64,000 bases of DNA, taken from assembly GCA_017435485.1 (NCBI GenBank), contig JAFSEY010000004.1:62001-126000 (forward strand). Reading direction: 5' to 3'. This document shows, one piece after another, positions 26,722-36,579 of this stretch; position 1 is the first letter of the stretch; every line of letters begins with the position of its first letter. Under the pieces are notes generated by a model. That model ran no database searches. It saw nothing but the letters and a program-made list of their open reading frames with translations, and was not told where the DNA came from. This stretch comes from Bacilli bacterium (GTDB taxonomy: Bacteria > Bacillota_I > Bacilli_A > RF39 > UBA660). A program made the translations under genes and the position numbers.

Positions 26722-29337
26722 ATGAAAAACGCTCATAGTTTAAGTAAAGAAGAATTATTTAAAAAAATGAATGTTAGTGAAAGTGGTTTAAAAGATACTG
26801 AATTAAAAGAATTGCAACAAAAATATGGAAGAAATATTTTAATAGAACAGCATAAGAAAAGTAAATTAGTTATATTTTTTGATCAATTTAAAAATGTTAT
26901 GGTTATTTTGTTATTAGTTGTTGGTATATTATCTTTAATTTATTCGATTATTAATGATCAGGATTTTTTAGAACCTATTGTTATTTTGGGAACCTCATTA
27001 ATTAATTGTTTTATGGGTTATTTTCAAGAATCAAAAGCGGAAGATGCTGTTGGAAAATTAAAGAAATATTCTGTTTCACATTCTATTGTTAAAAGAAATG
27101 GTGTTTTTCAAAAAATTAATTCAAAAAATATTGTAGTAGGTGATTATTTAGTTTTAGAAGCGGGAGATAAAATACCAGCGGATGCGAGAATTATAGATAG
27201 TTTTTTTGCTAAATGTGATGAATCTATTTTAACTGGGGAAAGTATGTGTGTAGAAAAGACTGAGGATGTATTAGATGAAAATATTCCTATATCAGAAATG
27301 TCAAATATGGTTTTTTCAGGAACGGTATTAGTAGCGGGAAAAGTAAACGCGATTGTCACTAATGTGGGAATGCAAACTGAGTTGGGAAAGATTGCTGATA
27401 CTTTATTGAGCGGTGAAGAAGCTGTGACTCCGTTACAAGTAAAAATAAAAAAGATAAGTACGATGATTTCGTTTGTAGCTGCTTTTTTAGTAGCATTTGT
27501 TTTAGGATATGGCTTAATAAAAGGTTATACTTTACTTAACGTAATTATGTTATGTATTTCGATGATAGTTGCAAGTGTTCCAGAATGTTTGCCGATTGCT
27601 ATTACAGCAACATTATCAATTGGAGTTGGGCAAATGGCCAAGAAAAAGTCTGTTGTTAGAAATTTAGCGGCAATTGAAACGCTTGGGGCAACTGAAGTTA
27701 TTTGTACCGATAAAACAGGTACTTTAACGGAAAATAAAATGGAAGTTATCAGGGTGTTTATTGGAAATGGAAATATATCGCTAGAAAATATTAAAGACTA
27801 TCCTGAATTAGTAAATGTAATAGCTTTATGTAATAATGCTCATGAAGAGGAAAAAGGAAAATTTGCTGGAGATTCTGTTGAAGTAGCTTTAAAAAATTAT
27901 TTAAAGAAATATAAAGTAAAAAGTGAAATATCTGAAAAAGATAAAGTAATAGAATTACCTTTTGATTCAGATCGGAAAATGATGAGTGTTGTTTATAACA
28001 TTGATAAGCAAAATATAATTTATACTAAAGGAAGTTTAGAATCTATTATTGTTAGGTCAAACGGAATCTTAATAGATGGAAAAGTTAAAAAAATATCTAA
28101 GAAACTAAAAGATAACTTAATGTCTGCCGAAATGGAAATGTCTAAAGAAGCATTAAAAGTATTAGCTTTTGCTTATAAAAAAATTGATAATAAAGTTAAA
28201 GATGATTATGGCTATTATGAAGAAGAAGATAATTTGGTATTTGTTGGTTTAGTTGGATTTAAAGATCCAGCAAGAAAAAATGTTAAAGAGTCAATAAGTG
28301 AATGTTTATCTGCTCATATAAGACCAATAATGATAACTGGAGATAACTTAGAGACAGCATTGGCAATTGCTAAAGAAGTTGGAATATGTGCTGATGATAG
28401 TGAGGGAATAAATGCATCAGTGCTATCTGACATGAAAGAAAAAGATATAATTAAATATGTTAATAAGTATTCCGTTTTCGCAAGAGTTAGTCCTGAAAAT
28501 AAAGTGCAAATAGTTAAAGCTTTACAAAAAACTGGTAAAGTTGTAGCTATGAGTGGTGATGGGGTTAATGATGCTCCAGCCCTGAAACTTGCTAATGTTG
28601 GGGTTGGAATGGGAAAAAGCGGTACCGATGTTACAAAAAGTGTAGCTGATCTAATATTATTAGATGATAGTTATGCAACAATAACTACTGCTGTTTCCGA
28701 AGGTAGAAGAATATACGATAATGTTATTACAAATGTTTTATATAACTTATCAAGTAATTTTACCGAAATATTAATTATTTTAATTGGAATGTTGACGGGA
28801 AATACTATTATTTCAGCCATACATGTTTTATATATCGATTTAGTTGCTGATACTGTCCCTTCGATAGCATTAGCTTTCGAAAAAGCTTCTAAAAATAATA
28901 TGAAAAATAAGCCTAATGGTTTAAATAAGAAAATATTTACAAAATTTTTTACTGCTTTCTTAGCTATTTCAGTTTTATTAGAAACTTTTATAAGTTTATT
29001 TGTGTATTATATGTTTTTGAAATTTGGACAAGATATTGCTCAGACATTGGCTTTATTAAGTATCATCATAAATGAATTTGTTTTTGCCTATAATTGTCGA
29101 TCTCTAAAAGAACAAATACATGAAAGAGGATTATTTTCAAATAAGCATTTAAATATTGGTATTTTAATCTTATTAGCTATTCAGATTTTAGTGTTTTTTA
29201 CTCCAATTGGTAAGTTATTTGGTCTTCAAATAATTACATTGGCTCAATTTATGTTTGTAGTATTTATTAATATTATATCGTTTATGATTTTAGAATTATT
29301 AAAACCGATAATTAATAAGTTTTTTGAAGACAGATAA
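26722..29337 (+). CDS. P2A-type cation-transporting ATPase (calcium-type)
   Basis: An 871-residue P-type ATPase, complete. The actuator TGES motif lies near residue 172, the phosphorylated aspartate is D330 in DKTGTLTENKM, and the hinge motif GDGVNDAP is near 613. The M4 segment reads VASVPECLPIA, a variant of the PEGLP found in calcium pumps, with the ion-binding Glu kept. M5 has SSNFTE and M6 has YIDLVADTVPS, both consistent with the SERCA/PMR1-like P2A group (Asn, Glu and Asp ligands). I infer Ca2+ (possibly Mn2+) export. Ten membrane helices are expected. It sits between a membrane protein and dagK. Confidence 0.92.
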   Translation: MKNAHSLSKEELFKKMNVSESGLKDTELKELQQKYGRNILIEQHKKSKLVIFFDQFKNVMVILLLVVGILSLIYSIINDQDFLEPIVILGTSLINCFMGYFQESKAEDAVGKLKKYSVSHSIVKRNGVFQKINSKNIVVGDYLVLEAGDKIPADARIIDSFFAKCDESILTGESMCVEKTEDVLDENIPISEMSNMVFSGTVLVAGKVNAIVTNVGMQTELGKIADTLLSGEEAVTPLQVKIKKISTMISFVAAFLVAFVLGYGLIKGYTLLNVIMLCISMIVASVPECLPIAITATLSIGVGQMAKKKSVVRNLAAIETLGATEVICTDKTGTLTENKMEVIRVFIGNGNISLENIKDYPELVNVIALCNNAHEEEKGKFAGDSVEVALKNYLKKYKVKSEISEKDKVIELPFDSDRKMMSVVYNIDKQNIIYTKGSLESIIVRSNGILIDGKVKKISKKLKDNLMSAEMEMSKEALKVLAFAYKKIDNKVKDDYGYYEEEDNLVFVGLVGFKDPARKNVKESISECLSAHIRPIMITGDNLETALAIAKEVGICADDSEGINASVLSDMKEKDIIKYVNKYSVFARVSPENKVQIVKALQKTGKVVAMSGDGVNDAPALKLANVGVGMGKSGTDVTKSVADLILLDDSYATITTAVSEGRRIYDNVITNVLYNLSSNFTEILIILIGMLTGNTIISAIHVLYIDLVADTVPSIALAFEKASKNNMKNKPNGLNKKIFTKFFTAFLAISVLLETFISLFVYYMFLKFGQDIAQTLALLSIIINEFVFAYNCRSLKEQIHERGLFSNKHLNIGILILLAIQILVFFTPIGKLFGLQIITLAQFMFVVFINIISFMILELLKPIINKFFEDR

Positions 29338-29392
29338 CGGTTGCTTTTTAAAAAAGGTTTATATATAATATTACCTTGGAGATGGTGTATTT

Positions 29393-30355
29393 ATGTCAAA
29401 AAAGACATGTGCAGTTATTTATAATCCCAAAGCTACAAAGTTTAGTAAAAATAAATTATCAAAAATATGTTTAGAGTTGTCTAAAACTTATTCGGTTTGG
29501 GAAATGGAAAGTACAGCACCAGGGAAAACGATTGATTTAACAAAAGAAGCTAATAATAATAGTGATTTAATCGTTTCTTGTGGAGGCGATGGAACTTTTG
29601 GTGAAGTAATTAAAGGAATGCTTGAAGTAGAACAAAAAGCTATAATCAGTCATAATTCAATGGGGACAGCAAATGATGTTAGGAATATGCTTGGTTTAAC
29701 AAAAAATCCAGTTAAAAATGCTAAATTAATTGCTAATGGTGTTGATAAAAATTTAGATATATTTACTTTAAATGGTGAACCATTTTCTTATGTTGCGGCC
29801 TTCGGTTATTTAGCTAATGTGCCTTGTAATACTAGTTCAGAGTTAAAGAAAAGGCTGAAATACTTAGCGTATTTAATACAAGCGGTAAAAGAATATAAAA
29901 ACGAAAATCCTATCGAATATGATATGTGCTTTATTGATGGCGATGGTGGTATGCATACAGAGAGTGCAATTATAGCTACATTTACTAATTCTTTAGGTTT
30001 TGGTGGTATGCCATTGTTTAAAGATGTTAGTTTAGATGATGGCATGTTTGAGGTTACTTTTATTAAAAATTTAAAAAAGTTAGATATGTTAAAAGTGGTG
30101 GCTGATATTGGAATGGGTTTATTGCGTAAAGATGTGGATTTACAAAAATATCCAAATCTTATTACTCATTTTAAAACTAGTTCTTTAGATTTAAGGTTTT
30201 TAGGAGAAAATGTTTTAAATAATCCATTAGATGTTGATGGTGATCCTAGATATTGTTTTGATGGACTATCTAAAGATAAAGCAAAAATTAGAAATATAAA
30301 AATAGAAAGGGCTGGTCAAGTTAAAATTAGAGTGCCAAATTCTCCAAGAGCTTGA
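29393..30355 (+). CDS. dagK: Diacylglycerol/lipid kinase (DagK/YegS family)
   Basis: A 320-residue soluble lipid kinase that probably phosphorylates diacylglycerol and returns it to phospholipid synthesis. The N-terminal domain holds YNPKA near residue 10, the nucleotide-binding GGDGTFGEV near 62, and SMGTANDVR near 88. The C-terminal beta-domain contains DVSLDDGMFEV and the closing GDPR motif. The start at ATG 29393 has GGAGATGG upstream. The TGA stop lies in the loop of its terminator. Diacylglycerol accumulates when lipoteichoic-acid-like glycerophosphate polymers are made, so its presence fits a Gram-positive envelope (known of the family). Confidence 0.93.
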   Translation: MSKKTCAVIYNPKATKFSKNKLSKICLELSKTYSVWEMESTAPGKTIDLTKEANNNSDLIVSCGGDGTFGEVIKGMLEVEQKAIISHNSMGTANDVRNMLGLTKNPVKNAKLIANGVDKNLDIFTLNGEPFSYVAAFGYLANVPCNTSSELKKRLKYLAYLIQAVKEYKNENPIEYDMCFIDGDGGMHTESAIIATFTNSLGFGGMPLFKDVSLDDGMFEVTFIKNLKKLDMLKVVADIGMGLLRKDVDLQKYPNLITHFKTSSLDLRFLGENVLNNPLDVDGDPRYCFDGLSKDKAKIRNIKIERAGQVKIRVPNSPRA

Positions 30356-30368
30356 GCTCTTTTTTTTA
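30346..30368 (+). terminator. Terminator of dagK
   Basis: A 6-bp stem, AAGAGC (30346-30351) and GCTCTT (30356-30361), then T run; the stop codon is in the loop. Confidence 0.85.
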
Positions 30369-30466
30369 TGAAATAAATTTATGTTGATTAAATTAAAATT
30401 TAAATATTTTTCCTTTTTAAAAGGAAATTCGTATTTTTTTAGAAATAATAATAGTAGGAGGTAAAA

Positions 30467-31228
30467 ATGAATGAAATAAATGGTTTTGATAATGAATATG
30501 AGTTTGTAAAAAAATTGAATGGAAGAAAAGTTAATGAGATAGGCCCATTATTAGAAATTATGGTAAAAGATTTATTTCCTGAAACGTGTTATAGTTCTTA
30601 TATTAAATGTTGGAGAAATCATTATAGACAAAAATCAGATATATTTCTAAAAATAAACGGTATTATAAAAGGAATAAGTATAAAAAAAGGTTTTAGAAAT
30701 TCTGTGCATGTGGAAAGTATTTATAGTTTTACAGATTTTTTAATTAAAAATGGAGTTGATAAAAAAAGTGTAGTAGATTTTTTGAAGTATCATTATGCTG
30801 ACGGGACTTTAAATGGTACAGGAACGAATAGAATTTCCGCAAATAAATATAAAGAGGAAAACTTGGAAAATATAGACAAGTTAAATCAAATATTTAATAA
30901 TGAAGAATTAATAAGAGCGGCGATTGATAGGTTTGTAATTAAAGGAGTCAACTCCGAATTTTTTATCGATGGTATCATTTATGGAGAAGTTGATGACTTT
31001 TTGTGGATAAATCGTCAAGATATTATTAAATCTATATTAGCTAGTAAAGACGTATATTCTACTGCAATACATTTTGGATCTTTAACTTGTCAACCTAAAA
31101 ACAGGTGTTTAAACTATAATAAAAAATATGAGCGCGATAGGCACTTTATTCAAATCAAATGGTATAGTTTATTTGATGATATAATTGAAAATATGAATAA
31201 TAAAGCTTCAGCCGAATTTGAAAATTGA
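30467..31228 (+). CDS. PD-(D/E)XK-like nuclease, orphan
   Basis: A 253-residue soluble protein, probably of the restriction-endonuclease fold. The helix Glu is E30 (GPLLEIMVKD), followed by QKSDIFLKINGIIKGISIKKG, where D58 and S71-I72-K73 fit the D-x(n)-(D/E/S)-x-K pattern with the hairpin between. NSVHVESI directly after it is also common in such nucleases. No methyltransferase or specificity subunit is adjacent, so it is not a classic type II pair. The ribosome site AGGAGGT is strong. A tRNA relic begins five bases after its stop. It may be defence cargo on the accessory segment. Fold moderately sure, role inferred. Confidence 0.65.
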   Translation: MNEINGFDNEYEFVKKLNGRKVNEIGPLLEIMVKDLFPETCYSSYIKCWRNHYRQKSDIFLKINGIIKGISIKKGFRNSVHVESIYSFTDFLIKNGVDKKSVVDFLKYHYADGTLNGTGTNRISANKYKEENLENIDKLNQIFNNEELIRAAIDRFVIKGVNSEFFIDGIIYGEVDDFLWINRQDIIKSILASKDVYSTAIHFGSLTCQPKNRCLNYNKKYERDRHFIQIKWYSLFDDIIENMNNKASAEFEN

Positions 31229-31553
31229 TTCTTTCTAAGCTGATAACATGGGTTCAAGTTATATAAAATAAAAAAACAAACTCTTTAAAGTTTGCTTAAT
31301 TATTTAAATGGAGCAATAGATAAGATAATTTGAAACCTATTACTTATAAGAAAAGTTGTTAATACAACTAATTTCTAAAACAATAATATCATAATTTTTA
31401 AAAATATCAAATACATATGACAAAAATTATAAAAATAGTGATATAATTTATATAGATTAGTGCAAATTGTTATTAACTGAAGATAAGTAAAAACAAACAA
31501 AATATCAATAAAATACAACTATAAAATATAATTGTTTTAAAAGGAGAGATAAA
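31229..31553. other. Intergenic accessory gap of 325 bases
   Basis: It holds the tRNA relic (31233-31257), then a hairpin with CAAACT/AGTTTG arms near 31274-31291 that reads best as a minus-strand terminator because the A run is on its left. A TATAAT at 31442-31447 could serve the TPR/ankyrin gene. I see no open frame with a ribosome site. Confidence 0.45.
31233..31257 (+). pseudogene. tRNA-Gly-like relic (anticodon loop to T-loop)
   Basis: Twenty-five bases match the anticodon loop to T-loop part of the tRNA-Gly at 37699-37772 with only three differences, all transitions. The 3' T-stem strand and acceptor are missing, and no 5' half is present. It lies in the opposite orientation to that tRNA gene. 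Confidence 0.65.
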
Positions 31554-32906
31554 ATGCAAAAATTAATAAATGAAGCACAAAAATATTTTGAAGAAAAAAA
31601 TTATGATAAAGCATTAGTAGGCTTTAAAGAAGCGTATAAAAATGCAGAAAACCAAGATAAAAAAAATAATATTTCTTTAAAGATTGGTGAGTGTTATTTT
31701 GAAATGAAAAATAATAAAAAAGCTTTAAATGAATTTACAAATGTATATGTTTTTGAAGGAAAAAAGGCTTTCTCAAATGAAGATAAAAAATATTTTGAAT
31801 TTTTTAAGAATAATGTTTTAGATAGCAAAAAAAGAACCCAATTATTAGATTGTTTATCTACTTATTGGTTTGATCCTGATTTAGAGGTTTTTAAGAGAAT
31901 ATTTGAAATATGCGAAATTAATGCTACTTATAAAGGAATAAATGCATTTGGATATACAAGAAGAAAAGAAAATCTAAAGTTTCTTGTAGAAAACGGATTA
32001 AATCCAAATGAAGATTGTGGAGAAGGATATCCGGCTATAATTTATCAATTGGCTTCAAATTATGATTGTATTATTTATTTAAAAGAGCAAGGTGCTGATT
32101 TAGATTTAGCGATGAAATATGCAATAAAAAACAATCATTTAGCTGGTATGTGTAATTTAATGAAATGTGGTGCACCCAAAGGAAAAAATCTTAAAATCGC
32201 AATGAAATTAGCAAAAGAAAATAATAACTTAAATATAATTGGGCGATTATTAGATTTGGGAGCAAACCCAGGTTTTATAAATATAAGTGAAGTTCTAGAA
32301 AAAGCAAATAATTGTGATATAATAACTATTTCAAAACTATCTAAAATTAAGTTTAGTAAAGGTTTAAAAATTATTACTCCGAGAATGAAAAAAACTGTAA
32401 GAAAAATTGGAGAAAGATTTGAATTTTATAGAGATTCTTTTAGTAAGGAACTTATACAAGAAGCAAGTTTAGCGCTTGAAGAATTATATAAAATATATGG
32501 AGTTGAACCAGTCCCAAGAAGAGATATTAATAATATTACAAAAATTACTGTAAAATCACAAACATGGCAAGAGCAACACGAAGAATTATGGCAAATGTTA
32601 GTTCCGGGTCAAGGCACAGCATCTACAATTCAAGGAGAACTTATTAGAATAGTTGGTAAAGTTTCAGATGAAATTTATAGAAACGGTGGAATCAATTGGG
32701 AAAATGGTTATCAAAAAATGTTAGATTCTATCCCTAAATATGTAAAGAAAGGTCAATTTGATAAAAATGAACAAATTATTAAATTGTCAAAAGAAATAAA
32801 TATTAATTCTGATACTGAGTTAGAACTTCTAACTCAATTAATTGTTGAATGGATTCTAGCAAATCCAGATTTAATTAAATTAGACAATGTAGATTATAAA
32901 ATATAA
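31554..32906 (+). CDS. TPR-ankyrin protein with conserved C-terminal domain
   Basis: A 450-residue soluble protein. Residues 1-75 form about two TPR units (AQKYFEEKNYDKALVGFKEA; then IGECYFEMKNNKKALNEF). Residues 120-240 carry degenerate ankyrin-type repeats (LKFLVENGLNPNED; IIYLKEQGADLD; IGRLLDLGANPG). The C-terminal 100 residues contain ELWQMLVPGQGTASTIQGEL and EIYRNGGINWENGY, which I recognise as a recurring module in bacterial proteins of unknown role, often near phage or defence genes. An AGGAGAGAT ribosome site precedes the start. It reads towards the relaxase gene and shares a bidirectional terminator with it. It is possibly cargo of the mobile element. Confidence 0.72.
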   Translation: MQKLINEAQKYFEEKNYDKALVGFKEAYKNAENQDKKNNISLKIGECYFEMKNNKKALNEFTNVYVFEGKKAFSNEDKKYFEFFKNNVLDSKKRTQLLDCLSTYWFDPDLEVFKRIFEICEINATYKGINAFGYTRRKENLKFLVENGLNPNEDCGEGYPAIIYQLASNYDCIIYLKEQGADLDLAMKYAIKNNHLAGMCNLMKCGAPKGKNLKIAMKLAKENNNLNIIGRLLDLGANPGFINISEVLEKANNCDIITISKLSKIKFSKGLKIITPRMKKTVRKIGERFEFYRDSFSKELIQEASLALEELYKIYGVEPVPRRDINNITKITVKSQTWQEQHEELWQMLVPGQGTASTIQGELIRIVGKVSDEIYRNGGINWENGYQKMLDSIPKYVKKGQFDKNEQIIKLSKEININSDTELELLTQLIVEWILANPDLIKLDNVDYKI

Positions 32907-32915
32907 TTTAAATAT

Positions 32916-32948
32916 AAAACCTGTTCCTTTTTTTGAACAGGTTTTATT
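32916..32948. terminator. Bidirectional terminator
   Basis: A perfect 11-bp stem (32916-32926 and 32935-32945) with A and T runs on either side, between the TPR/ankyrin gene and mob. Confidence 0.88.
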
Positions 32949-32949
32949 A

Positions 32950-34275
32950 TTAAAGTGATAAATCGTCTTTTTCTTTTTTATTTGAATAAAATTCTTCAGT
33001 TGATTTTTCCGTTTCATCATTGATGTGTTTTAATGATTTGTTGATTTCTTTTTTATTAAATAGATTAGAAATTCTTCTAGATTCAAAAACCTTTTTTTCT
33101 TTTTCTTTAATTTTAGGATCGTATTGTTGTTTAAAATATTTTAAATCAATATTACATTGGTTAAATAATCTATCAATTATATTTTGAATAAATTCAGGTA
33201 GTTTTTTAATAATTTTATTTAAATGATAAATTAAATAATCGTTCTTTTCTTTTAAATCATTATATCTAGTTTTATATTGGTAATTCATGGATTTTAAGTG
33301 TTCATTTTCTTCTTGTAGCTTTTTGTTATCATCTAGTAATTGATTTTTAGGCTTAATAATAATTTTATTGTTAAGTTTTTTCTTTTTATGAATTTCATCA
33401 GTTATATTTTCTTTATTTTTATTAAGGTTAGTTATTTCCTTACTAATTGATTTTTTATTATCTTCTAAATCTAAAATTTCATTTCGAAGATTAGTTAATT
33501 CTTTTTTTAGTTCATTAGCTTTTTCATTAAACTTTAATCTTTCGTAAGGAGTATAATCTTTATTTTTTCCTTTTTGTTTTTCTTTAAGTTTAGAATCTAA
33601 TTCATAAATATTATTAAATTCTTCAATGCATTTTTCTCTCATTTTATCTTGAATAATAACTAATGATTCTTTAGTGAATATAGAAGTTTTTCCAACTTGT
33701 TTTGATAATCCTGTTTTACAATTTTCTTTAACAGGAACACCAACAATATGAAGGTGTGGAGAATGTTCATCAAAATGGCAAGTAGCATTTGCTATATAAA
33801 AGTTAGGAACTATTTCTTTTAAATAATCAAGTTGTTTTTCAAATACATTTATCATTTTATATTTTTCTTCTAAACTTTTATTTTCCCAATAAGACATATC
33901 TCCAAGCTCAATTATAATCTCACAAGCTAAATCGTGTTTATCATCATTAGATATTTTATTAAAGTAGTTATCTATTTTCCTATCATCTCTTACTTGTTTA
34001 TTATTATATTCTAATCTGGATTCTTCAAACAAGTCTAAATATAATTCTTTTACATCTTTAACAATATCGTTAGAACCTTTAATTGTTTTTATTAGTTCTT
34101 GATTATTATTGTATTGCCTTAAATTATGATTATTTACTTTTCCTAAATGTTTAATATTTTGTATTGCGTTGTTTCCTTTTGATGTAGTTCCAGAAGTTGT
34201 ATTTTTTGATTGCTGTCTTGCTTTAATAGTTTTATTACTATCATTACCTAAATGAAATGAATAAGATAATTCCAT
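32950..34275 (-). CDS. mob: MobV-family relaxase (Pre/Mob)
   Basis: A 441-residue relaxase that would nick the element's oriT and pilot the strand during conjugative mobilization by a helper. The N-terminal domain (about 1-230) carries the histidine cluster CHFDEHSPHLHIVGVPV, the hallmark of Pre/Mob relaxases, and KTSIFTKESL shortly after. Residues 255-360 are a long coiled coil. No transfer (T4SS) genes are visible, so the element is mobilizable rather than self-transmissible. A full AGGAGGTG ribosome site lies upstream, and beyond it are stacked inverted repeats that could be oriT. Confidence 0.93.
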   Translation of the reverse strand: MELSYSFHLGNDSNKTIKARQQSKNTTSGTTSKGNNAIQNIKHLGKVNNHNLRQYNNNQELIKTIKGSNDIVKDVKELYLDLFEESRLEYNNKQVRDDRKIDNYFNKISNDDKHDLACEIIIELGDMSYWENKSLEEKYKMINVFEKQLDYLKEIVPNFYIANATCHFDEHSPHLHIVGVPVKENCKTGLSKQVGKTSIFTKESLVIIQDKMREKCIEEFNNIYELDSKLKEKQKGKNKDYTPYERLKFNEKANELKKELTNLRNEILDLEDNKKSISKEITNLNKNKENITDEIHKKKKLNNKIIIKPKNQLLDDNKKLQEENEHLKSMNYQYKTRYNDLKEKNDYLIYHLNKIIKKLPEFIQNIIDRLFNQCNIDLKYFKQQYDPKIKEKEKKVFESRRISNLFNKKEINKSLKHINDETEKSTEEFYSNKKEKDDLSL

Positions 34276-34294
34276 ATATTTACACCTCCTTAAA

Positions 34295-34336
34295 ATGAAT
34301 ATTGAAATGACGCGAAAGCGGCTTTGTCATTATTCA
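34295..34336. repeat. oriT-like inverted repeat upstream of mob
   Basis: Nested inverted repeat: ATGAAT outside and AATGAC (34306-34311) inside, paired with GTCATT (34326-34331) and ATTCAT, around a GC-GAAA-GC mini-hairpin. Position directly upstream of a relaxase suggests oriT; no nic site is identified. Confidence 0.45.
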
Positions 34337-34339
34337 TAA

Positions 34340-34394
34340 CTTCCTATATATCTTGTCATAAACAAGATATGGAAGCTAAGGTTAACCACCTTAG
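34340..34394. repeat. Pair of hairpins in the mob-int gap
   Basis: The first has arms CTTCC+ATCTTGT (34340-34356) and ACAAGATAT+GGAAG (34362-34375) with a three-base bulge. The second is CTAAGG (34376-34381) with CCTTAG (34389-34394). They may belong to the transfer origin. Confidence 0.45.
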
Positions 34395-34444
34395 AAACCG
34401 TATTAATTTAAATACTATCGCCACTTTCATTTACTATCGTAAAC

Positions 34445-34461
34445 AAAACGTGCCACGTTTT
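34445..34461 (-). terminator. Possible terminator of the serine recombinase gene
   Basis: AAAACGT (34445-34451) pairs with ACGTTTT (34455-34461) around GCC; on the minus strand it ends in T residues just after the int stop. Confidence 0.45.
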
Positions 34462-34465
34462 TAAA

Positions 34466-36322
<1,857 letters not shown>

Positions 36323-36338
36323 TCAATTGTTTGGCACT

Positions 36339-36452
36339 TTATATAGAAAAATTCAGGGTTAATTTCAAAAAAAGAGGAGACAAAAGCATTAACAAGTAAT
36401 ACTCTTGACTTCCTCTAAAATTCATTTTCATTAAGTAATTAAAATAGTGCAT
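36339..36452 (-). CDS. Candidate leader peptide of the recombinase gene (37 aa)
   Basis: A 37-codon frame on the minus strand begins with ATG at 36452, preceded by AAAGGAGGG, and stops 34 bases before int. It has a hydrophobic C-terminal half (LLMLLSPLFLKLTLNF). A strong hairpin with a T run lies inside the frame, so translation and termination would interact as in attenuators. No known homologue; the role is inferred from the arrangement only. Confidence 0.5.
   Translation of the reverse strand: MHYFNYLMKMNFRGSQEYYLLMLLSPLFLKLTLNFSI
36367..36416 (-). terminator. Attenuator-like terminator inside the leader frame
   Basis: On the minus strand, arms AGAGGA (36416-36411) and TCCTCT (36378-36373), extended by CAAGAG/CTTTTG pairing, are followed by a run of T (36372-36366). 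It stands between the leader start and int. Confidence 0.65.
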
Positions 36453-36503
36453 AGTATCCCTCCTTTAATAAAGACGATACTGCATGTCATTTATTGGTTT
36501 TAT

Positions 36504-36532
36504 ATATTACATTTTTATTTTAGATTTGTCAA
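36504..36532 (-). promoter_or_regulatory. Promoter of leader and int
   Basis: On the minus strand, consensus -35 TTGACA (36532-36527), a 17-bp spacer and -10 TAATAT (36509-36504). Between it and the leader ATG, AGTATC/GATACT arms (36452-36478 region) could fold over the GGAGGG ribosome site. Confidence 0.65.
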
Positions 36533-36579
36533 GATTTGTAAATTTATATGGTATAATTTTAATGAGAGGAGTGATGTTT

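Noticed and set aside
36449-36480. AGTATC/GATACT inverted repeat as the serine-recombinase attachment site
   Set aside because: It lies in the 5' leader over a ribosome site and is better explained as RNA structure; no matching half-site was found at the other side of the element.
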